Origin: Akkermansiaceae bacterium UBA4589
GTDB lineage: Bacteria > Verrucomicrobiota > Verrucomicrobiia > Verrucomicrobiales > Akkermansiaceae
Direction of reading: 5' to 3'
NCBI GenBank assembly: GCA_002387565.1
Contig: DGJT01000004.1
Coordinates: 1-24,140, forward strand
DNA length: 24,140 nt
Shown: piece by piece, positions 7,791-13,303 of the stretch
How positions within the stretch are numbered: position 1 is the first letter of the stretch
Layout of the letters: each line of letters starts with the position of its first letter
The notes under the pieces: generated by a model
The model's database searches: none
What the model saw: only the letters and a program-made list of their open reading frames with translations
Told to the model about the DNA's origin: nothing
Translations under genes and position numbers: made by a program

Positions 7791-8204
7791 ATGTTACTCT
7801 TTGATTACCCTCGCTCAGTCCACTTTCACGAAACAGACGCAGCAGGAATCATACATTTTAGCAACTTCTTCTGCTACGCAGCTGAAGCCGAACAAGCCTG
7901 TTTCCAAGAGCTAGAAATACCCTCATTTAATCAAGGAGAAATCTGGGTGCGAGTCCACGCTAGCTGTGACTACCACCACCCAGTCACCTTCCAAGACCAA
8001 CTCGTCATCAGACTCGAAGAATGGGAACTAGGCAAATCCAGCATCAGCTACGAATTCCAAGTCATACTAGACAACGAAGAAGGCAACCAAATAGACGAAC
8101 AAGTACTCATAGCCACCGGAAAAATCATCATCGTCAGATATGACAAGGAAAATGACAAATCCATCCCTCTAAGCGAGGATATCCGGCAAAAACTCACACA
8201 ATAA
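7791..8204 (+). CDS. Hot-dog fold acyl-CoA thioesterase (4HBT/YbgC-like)
   Basis: The protein has 137 aa, standard for single hot-dog thioesterases. The N-terminal signature HETDAAGIIHFSNFFCY (residues 13-29) contains the catalytic Asp (D16) and the helix start of the 4-hydroxybenzoyl-CoA thioesterase/YbgC family. The later RVHASCDYHHPVTFQD segment is also typical. It hydrolyses an acyl-CoA or related thioester; which one cannot be told (phospholipid-linked and menaquinone-linked relatives exist). It sits 35 bp after fabF, consistent with lipid metabolism. Codons end in C or A far more than in genes to the right. The form of the signature reminds me of PVC-bacterial homologues, from memory only. 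Confidence 0.85.
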   Translation: MLLFDYPRSVHFHETDAAGIIHFSNFFCYAAEAEQACFQELEIPSFNQGEIWVRVHASCDYHHPVTFQDQLVIRLEEWELGKSSISYEFQVILDNEEGNQIDEQVLIATGKIIIVRYDKENDKSIPLSEDIRQKLTQ

Positions 8205-8210
8205 ATCATC

Positions 8211-8235
8211 GAGTAGCCACGCATGTGGCACACTC
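8211..8235 (+). terminator. Hairpin after the thioesterase gene
   Basis: Arms GAGT and GCCAC (8211-8220) pair with GTGGC and ACTC (8225-8235) around a GCAT loop. There is no run of T after it, so it may be a weak terminator or an RNA-stabilising or processing stem between the fabF transcript and the tRNA. Confidence 0.4.
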
Positions 8236-8251
8236 AAGATTTATCTATTAC

Positions 8252-8327
8252 GGGCTTATAGTTTAACTGGATAAAACAATGGTTTCCGAAGCCGTCAATC
8301 TGGGTTCGATTCCCGGTAAGCTCACCA
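8252..8327 (+). tRNA. tRNA-Arg(CCG)
   Basis: This is a 76-nt cloverleaf with encoded CCA. The acceptor stem GGGCTTA/TAAGCTC has one G-T pair. The D-stem is GTTT/AAAC. The anticodon stem ATGGT/GCCGT encloses the loop TTCCGAA, giving anticodon CCG (reads CGG). The T-arm CTGGG/CCCGG has loop TTCGATT. The discriminator is A. The D-stem is AT-only, but the fold is otherwise canonical. It lies between the thioesterase hairpin and a hypothetical reading frame. Confidence 0.93.
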
Positions 8328-8363
8328 TTCATTTTTTTAGAATGGCTTGCACAAAAACTACAC

Positions 8364-8555
8364 ATGGGACATATTAGCAACATAAGTAATGCTAAGAGAT
8401 GGGTGATGTGCAATAAAGAAGGACAAGAATTAATTAAGAAGTTAAATGAAAATTCACCCCCAAGATGGACAGGTTTAAAAGAATTAAATGCTGATTTATA
8501 TTACGATAATTATAACCCATGGGATAAATTTTATAAACAAGCAACTGTCTTTTAA
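8364..8555 (+). pseudogene. Short orphan frame, possibly the C-terminus of a transposase remnant
   Basis: This 63-aa frame has no recognisable start signal. The frame is open upstream through the 3' half of the tRNA-Arg gene back to a TAG at 8259-8261. The residues just before and after the ATG (FLEWLAQKLHMGHISNIS) resemble the WIA-x-L-x-MG-x-SNxS region near the C-terminus of REP-associated tyrosine transposases (Y1_Tnp/RAYT). The catalytic HUH and Tyr motifs are absent. The rest (ending in NYNPWDKFYKQATVF) I do not recognise. The simplest reading is a decayed mobile-element fragment lying directly 3' of a tRNA gene. A small genuine gene cannot be excluded. Confidence 0.35.
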
Positions 8556-8871
8556 AAGTTTTTTTAAGAAACAGGTCCTTTGATTTTTGATTCTTTCATT
8601 GATTATTTTGTGTTTAATTATCCTTGAGTGAAAGCAAACCAAAGGTTTGATATCATGTATTGTAGTGCCACTTACTACGCAAGCACGTTGCTACGCTCCT
8701 GTCCAAAATTGCTTTGCAATGGGTGTCTTTAAAAAGTCTGTTGTGTTTTTATTTGCTAACTGTTTTATTTGGGTTTATTGTGTGGGCAACATACAAATAG
8801 ATACTAAAACACATTAACACACATATAGAATTCGCACACAATAAGTTTATAGTGGGTTCATGTGACACGCT
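8556..8871. other. Gene-free spacer before the Anbu cluster, with small hairpins
   Basis: No gene or convincing promoter is seen in these 316 bp. Three small hairpins follow one another: GTAGT/ACTAC (8662-8678), GCAA/TTGC (8679-8691) and ATTGC/GCAAT (8708-8720). Further on, TTATTGTGTG (8775-8784) and CACACAATAA (8835-8844) form a perfect 10-bp inverted repeat 50 bp apart. The promoter of the Anbu operon must lie in this spacer, and the inverted repeat could be part of its control. This is inference. Confidence 0.4.
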
Positions 8872-10317
8872 ATGAAAAATTTATTTAATCATTACCAAAC
8901 AGAGCCTCCGTTTATCGATGAAGTTTTTAAAACCTCTACTGAGCCTCAGGATTTATATAAAGATATTCTGGAGGCTTTTTATAACTATTCTTCAGAGGAT
9001 TTTACTCGGCTTAATGAGTCGGCTAAGTTGGCGTTTTTGCATGAGGGGGTGACATTCTCTCTTTATGGTGAGGGCATGGATAGTGTTGAGCAGGTGTTTC
9101 CCTTTGATTTGTTGCCGAGGACGATTTCAGCGCAGGAGTGGGATGAAGTGTCTGTAGGTTTATTGCAGCGTAATACGGCGATTAATATGTTTTTGGAGGA
9201 TATTTATAATGATCAGAAAATCCTCAAGGACAAGGTGGTACCAGCAGATATGGTGCTGTCTTCGCCGCATTTTAATAAATTGATGCAGGGGTTTGTACCA
9301 ACAGGAGGGATTTATAATCATATTTCGGGTACTGATTTGATTAAGCATAGTGATAATAAGTTTTATGTGCTTGAGGATAATGTGCGTTGCCCATCTGGGG
9401 TGGCTTATGTGTTGTCAAATCGTAATGCGATGCGTAAGACGTTCACTAAGATATTTAAGGATTTTAAGGTGCGTCCCGTTGATGATTATCCAGAGCAGCT
9501 GCTGCAGGTGATGTTGTCTGTATCTCCACATGCTGGAGAGGGGAATTGTGTGGTGTTGACTCCTGGGGCTTATAATTCGGCTTTTTATGAGCATGCAATT
9601 TTGGCGCATATGATGGGAGTACCCTTGGTGGAAGGTCGTGATTTATTGGTCAAAAATAATATTGTCTACATGAAGACGATTAAGGGGCATGTGCGTGTGG
9701 ATGTGGTTTATCGTCGTATAGATGATGATTTTATCGATCCTATGGTGTTTGATCCGACTTCTATGTTAGGTGTGCCCGGTTTGATGCAGGCATATAGAGA
9801 GGGCAATGTGACGCTTATTAATGCTCCAGGAACAGGGGCGTCAGATGATAAGGCGATTTATGATTATATACCGACAATTATTAAGTACTACTTAGATGAG
9901 GAGCCTATTCTCAATAATGTGCCAACTTATCATTGTGAGAGGGAAGAAGACTTGAGTTATGTGTTAGATAATTTGGATAAGGTGGTGATTAAACCTGTAG
10001 ATATGTCAGGTGGCTATGGTATTTATATTGGAAGTAAGTGCAGTTCCGAGGAATTAGAGGAATTAGCTAAGAAAATCAAAGCTAATCGTCGTGGCTATGT
10101 AGCACAACCGATTATGAATCTATCTCAGCACTCGACTTTTATTGATGATGAGTCCTGTTTTGAGCCTAGGCATGTCGATTTGCGTGCCTTTACTCTACTG
10201 GGTAAAGATCATTCGTATGTTTTGCAGGGAGGGTTAACTCGGGTAGCACTTAAGAAAGGGTCGTTGATTGTCAACTCGTCCCAAGGTGGAGGGTCTAAGG
10301 ATACTTGGATTGTGTAA
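8872..10317 (+). CDS. Circularly permuted ATP-grasp protein (type 2) of the Anbu cluster
   Basis: The protein has 481 aa, full length. It carries the series of motifs of this family: FDLLPRTI (78-85), YVLEDNVRCPSGVAYVLSNR, VVLTPGAYNSAFYEHAILA, VEGRDLLV, VYRRIDDDFIDP, LINAPGTGASDDKA, VVIKPVDMSGGYGIYIG, PRHVDLRAF, and the ending GGLTRVALKKGSLIVNSSQGGGSKDTWIV (read as separate short motifs). ATP-grasp enzymes join a carboxylate to an amine through an acyl-phosphate. The permuted form was proposed by Iyer and colleagues to act as a peptide or amide ligase beside Anbu. It is the first gene of a four-gene operon. The start ATG has no SD motif. The actual substrate is unknown. Confidence 0.93.
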   Translation: MKNLFNHYQTEPPFIDEVFKTSTEPQDLYKDILEAFYNYSSEDFTRLNESAKLAFLHEGVTFSLYGEGMDSVEQVFPFDLLPRTISAQEWDEVSVGLLQRNTAINMFLEDIYNDQKILKDKVVPADMVLSSPHFNKLMQGFVPTGGIYNHISGTDLIKHSDNKFYVLEDNVRCPSGVAYVLSNRNAMRKTFTKIFKDFKVRPVDDYPEQLLQVMLSVSPHAGEGNCVVLTPGAYNSAFYEHAILAHMMGVPLVEGRDLLVKNNIVYMKTIKGHVRVDVVYRRIDDDFIDPMVFDPTSMLGVPGLMQAYREGNVTLINAPGTGASDDKAIYDYIPTIIKYYLDEEPILNNVPTYHCEREEDLSYVLDNLDKVVIKPVDMSGGYGIYIGSKCSSEELEELAKKIKANRRGYVAQPIMNLSQHSTFIDDESCFEPRHVDLRAFTLLGKDHSYVLQGGLTRVALKKGSLIVNSSQGGGSKDTWIV

Positions 10318-10352
10318 GCGTATATGCATAAATATTAAATTGAATTACTACT

Positions 10353-11291
10353 ATGTTATCAAGAGTTGCTAGTGAGTTGTATTGGATGGGACGCCATTTG
10401 GAGCGTGCAGAGCATATTGCACGTTATTGCAAGGTGCAGTATTTTAGTTCGTTGGATGCGCCGCTGTCGTTGAACAAAGATTTTGCCTTGTCCTCTATTT
10501 TGAATATGACAGGTATTTCTTATGAACCCGGTGATTTAGATGAGCGTTGGGTGTTATCACAGGTGGCGTTTAATGATACCAATGGTAGCTCTATTGTGAG
10601 TTCTGTAAAGTCAGGTAGAGAATGCGCTCGTGGGGCCCGTGATTTCCTCTCTACAGAATTATGGGAAGGGATTAATCGTTATTACTATTTTGTAAATAAT
10701 TACTCTCAGGAGTATTACCAGAGTCAGGGGTTGTATGATTTTTCTCAGGCTGTAGCTGAAAAATCTTATGCAGTGAAAGGAGCTATTGATAACGCTTTGC
10801 TCCAAGATACTAGTTGGCACTTTATTCAAATTGGTCTGCACCTAGAGCGTGTGGTGCAAGTAGCTAGGTGTATGATTAGTAAGATTAATGATATTGAGAC
10901 AGTAAGACTATTTGAAGAAACGAAATCGTTAGAGCACCATCAATGGATGACCTTATTACGCTCGGTAGAAGCTGCAGATATGCTTAAGCGAGTCTGCACT
11001 AAGCCGCCTACAAGTTTGGAGGTTTTAAACTTTTTATTGCTTGATTACAGGTTTCCTCGTTCTATTTACTTTAATTTGGTTGAGCTTAAAAAATATGTAG
11101 ATGAATTATCTGAGCTCAAAGTCTATCCCAAAGATAGCGCTCAATTTGCCATAGGTAAAATGAGAGATTCTTTTAAATATATGGAAATCAAAGGCAAAGA
11201 TACGACTGAGTTAAAAGCCATGCTTAATCAAACAATTACAGATGTTTATGCTGTATCAGACCAATTAGTTAAAGAATATTTGCAATATTAA
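10353..11291 (+). CDS. Alpha-E domain protein (DUF403)
   Basis: The protein has 312 aa and is almost all alpha-helical. It begins MLSRVASELYWMGRHLERAEHIAR, the family's hallmark start (LYWMGR, LERAE), and carries a later LHLERVVQVARCM repeat of the same type. The alpha-E family almost always accompanies the permuted ATP-grasp protein and may be its helical partner. In other genomes the two are sometimes fused. It follows the ATP-grasp gene by 35 bp and precedes the transglutaminase-like gene by 39 bp. No catalytic activity has been assigned to the family as far as I know. Confidence 0.9.
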   Translation: MLSRVASELYWMGRHLERAEHIARYCKVQYFSSLDAPLSLNKDFALSSILNMTGISYEPGDLDERWVLSQVAFNDTNGSSIVSSVKSGRECARGARDFLSTELWEGINRYYYFVNNYSQEYYQSQGLYDFSQAVAEKSYAVKGAIDNALLQDTSWHFIQIGLHLERVVQVARCMISKINDIETVRLFEETKSLEHHQWMTLLRSVEAADMLKRVCTKPPTSLEVLNFLLLDYRFPRSIYFNLVELKKYVDELSELKVYPKDSAQFAIGKMRDSFKYMEIKGKDTTELKAMLNQTITDVYAVSDQLVKEYLQY

Positions 11292-11330
11292 GCTATCCTC
11301 TTAGTTTAAGCTGTGTAAGATAACTTCCTA

Positions 11331-12179
11331 ATGTCTATACTCTATCAATTAGAATACAATACGACTAACCTCTATGATGCCGAGGTGGCGGAAGGGCATT
11401 TTGATTTTAAGATTCTGCCATTACAAGAAGGTCAGCAGAAATTACTCAGCTACAAGGTTAAGTCTAACCTCAATGTTCCTTACGAGGTTTATCACAATCA
11501 TCAAGGATTTGATGTGGTGCGTGTGCATATTTACGAACCTTTTCAAGAGTTTAAACTCCAGTTTAACGCGACCGTAGAAGTCGAAGAGCGCAATGTCTTT
11601 GATATGTTATTTAAAAGCACTCAGCAAGAGCAGGCTTATTATCAAAGTGATGAATGTCGATTGCAGTATTACAGTGAGACTCTCGTTACACCAAGTACGA
11701 GCATAGGAGCAGAGAGAATCAAAGAGTTTCCAAACTTCACATGGAAACAGCAGGTTTTCTATTATTTAGAAGAGCTCAATCATAGCGTGCATGATTATCT
11801 CGCCTTTGATGCGCAAGCCACAGAGGTTGATAGTAGTTTAGAGGAGGTCCTAAGCCTTAAAAAAGGCGTTTGTCAGGACTACGCTCACCTGTATATTGCC
11901 ATTGCTAGGAGTTATGGGATAGCCGTGCGTTATGTCAGTGGTTATTTGCATCAGGGCAAAGATTTTAAAGGAGCCTCTCAGCTCCATGCTTGGGTTGAAG
12001 CCTACGTTCCTTATATTGGATGGGTAGGATTTGACCCAACTAACGCTATATTAGCGGACCATCATTATATTAAGATTTGTCATGGATCTGATTACCATGA
12101 TTGCTCTCCTATTAAGGGTGTTTTACGCACATCAGGCAGTAGCCAAACCAGCTATCAAGTCAGAGTTGAAACTCAGTAA
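11331..12179 (+). CDS. Transglutaminase-like cysteine peptidase with N-terminal bacterial domain
   Basis: The protein has 282 aa. The N-terminal beta-rich domain (about 1-85) matches the bacterial transglutaminase-like N-terminal region (YQLEYNTTNLYDAEV). The catalytic core carries C181 (KKGVCQDYAHL), H219 (QLHAWVEAYVP) and D235 (WVGFDPTN), the complete papain/transglutaminase triad. Bacterial members are usually proteases or amidases, or crosslink breakers, more often than true crosslinkers. In this operon it could cleave the isopeptide or amide bond formed by the ATP-grasp partner, or process a peptide precursor. It has no signal peptide, so it should act in the cytoplasm with Anbu. No SD motif is seen at the start. 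Confidence 0.92.
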   Translation: MSILYQLEYNTTNLYDAEVAEGHFDFKILPLQEGQQKLLSYKVKSNLNVPYEVYHNHQGFDVVRVHIYEPFQEFKLQFNATVEVEERNVFDMLFKSTQQEQAYYQSDECRLQYYSETLVTPSTSIGAERIKEFPNFTWKQQVFYYLEELNHSVHDYLAFDAQATEVDSSLEEVLSLKKGVCQDYAHLYIAIARSYGIAVRYVSGYLHQGKDFKGASQLHAWVEAYVPYIGWVGFDPTNAILADHHYIKICHGSDYHDCSPIKGVLRTSGSSQTSYQVRVETQ

Positions 12180-12233
12180 ATAAATAGCTAATAAAATCTT
12201 TGACTCTGATTATGAATCAGCTTAATTTACGCC

Positions 12234-12956
12234 ATGACTTACTGCTTAGGGATTAAAAATAATGAAGGCTTAGTGGCGATAGCTGATACACGTATTACAT
12301 CTGGTACAGATACCACTAATGCTAAGAAACTCTTTGTCCATAGTTATGGTAAGTACCCACTCTTTCTCATGACCTCAGGCTTACGTTCAGTGAGAGACAA
12401 GGCCATTACTTATTTTAAAGAAGTCTTAGATGAAACCGAGGGCTTTGATAAGATGTACGAAGTGGTTAATACGCTCGGACAACAAATCAAACGTGTCATA
12501 GCCGAAGATAAAGAATCATTAGATAAATCTGGATTAGACTTTAATATTCATACGATCGTTGGGGGACAGATGCCTAAGGATGATGGGCATAAATTATTTT
12601 TACTTTACCCTGAGGGTAATTGGATAGAAATAGGAGATACCTCGCCGTTTATCATTATTGGTAATTCTGATTATGGTAAGCCTATTTTAAAGCGCACCAT
12701 CACTAAGGAATCGAGTATGAATTTCTGCCTCAAAACAGGTTTCCTCTCTTTTGACTCTACCCGCGTGAGTGCTAGTGATGTTGGTTATCCTATTGATATA
12801 CTCGTGTTTAATAAGTCAGATTTCTCTTTAAAAACTATTAGATGTGAAGAAAAAGATCTGGCTCAAATCTCAGATATCTGGGCTGAAAAGTTGCGAAACT
12901 CTCTTAATGAAATACCAGATAATTGGATTGATGAGCTACTAGTAAAAGATGACTAG
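12234..12956 (+). CDS. Anbu, proteasome-type N-terminal-nucleophile peptidase
   Basis: The protein has 240 aa, typical for Anbu (ancestral beta subunit, COG3484). It begins MTYCLGIKNNEGLVAIADTR. Removal of Met exposes Thr2 as the N-terminal nucleophile, with D18 and K31 or K32 as candidates for the conserved active-site pair. The LMTSGLRSVRDKAI segment and the later HTIVGGQMPKDDGHKLFLLYPEGNWIEIG stretch (in parts) match the fold. Anbu forms open ring-like or helical assemblies without a dedicated ATPase, and its natural substrate is unresolved. It is the last gene of the cluster, 54 bp after the transglutaminase-like gene. The 268-bp inverted-repeat element begins 26 bp after its stop codon. 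Confidence 0.92.
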   Translation: MTYCLGIKNNEGLVAIADTRITSGTDTTNAKKLFVHSYGKYPLFLMTSGLRSVRDKAITYFKEVLDETEGFDKMYEVVNTLGQQIKRVIAEDKESLDKSGLDFNIHTIVGGQMPKDDGHKLFLLYPEGNWIEIGDTSPFIIIGNSDYGKPILKRTITKESSMNFCLKTGFLSFDSTRVSASDVGYPIDILVFNKSDFSLKTIRCEEKDLAQISDIWAEKLRNSLNEIPDNWIDELLVKDD

Positions 12957-12982
12957 CTTAATATTGAATAAGTATTTTCACA

Positions 12983-13250
12983 CTACACGACAAAAAATCA
13001 ACCCTAAGAACTAGAAAAAGTGGGTTAAACGTCAATTTAAGCAATGCAACTCATCACAATGAACCAGTTTAATCAACTTTATCTTAAACTAGGGCAACTA
13101 CGTTGCTTTACTAAAAATAATAGAAAAGCCATCGCTCCTTTGCCCTTATTCATCGTTGTTCCTTTAACTAGTATGTCTATACTAGTTGGCAGTCACTCCT
13201 TGCCTAAGAACAAACTAGCTGATGGTAGTCTTAATTTTTTTGTCGTGTAG
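12983..13250. mobile_element. 268-bp element with perfect 15-bp terminal inverted repeats (MITE-like)
   Basis: Left end CTACACGACAAAAAA (12983-12997) and right end TTTTTTGTCGTGTAG (13236-13250) are exact inverted repeats. With the flanking six bases they extend to about 21 bp with two mismatches. No clear target-site duplication is visible. Inside are a 9-bp direct repeat CCTAAGAAC (13003-13011, 13203-13211) and a strong hairpin (13166-13187). A 68-aa frame (13044-13250) ends exactly in the right repeat and looks like chance. No transposase is encoded. The left-end sequence recurs at window positions 1-21. A non-autonomous mobile element or a repeated structured RNA are both possible. Confidence 0.55.
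13166..13187. repeat. Perfect 9-bp hairpin inside the inverted-repeat element
   Basis: AACTAGTAT (13166-13174) and ATACTAGTT (13179-13187) pair perfectly around a 4-nt loop, GTCT. There is no T-run after it, so it is not an obvious terminator. It may be the core of a structured RNA or a protein-binding site within the element. Confidence 0.7.
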
Positions 13251-13303
13251 AGTAAAATATTTTTTAACTTTTCATTTTTCATTTTTAGCTTTTCACTGGT
13301 TGT

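Noticed and set aside
8205..8871. Possible replication origin from the C-to-G skew change near tRNA-Arg
   Set aside because: Left of fabF the skew is mixed rather than steadily C-rich, and no DnaA-box cluster (TTATNCACA) is visible in the spacer. The change is local.
13044..13250. 68-aa open frame inside the inverted-repeat element
   Set aside because: Its end is set by the repeat sequence, it has no family resemblance or start signal, and its composition looks non-coding.
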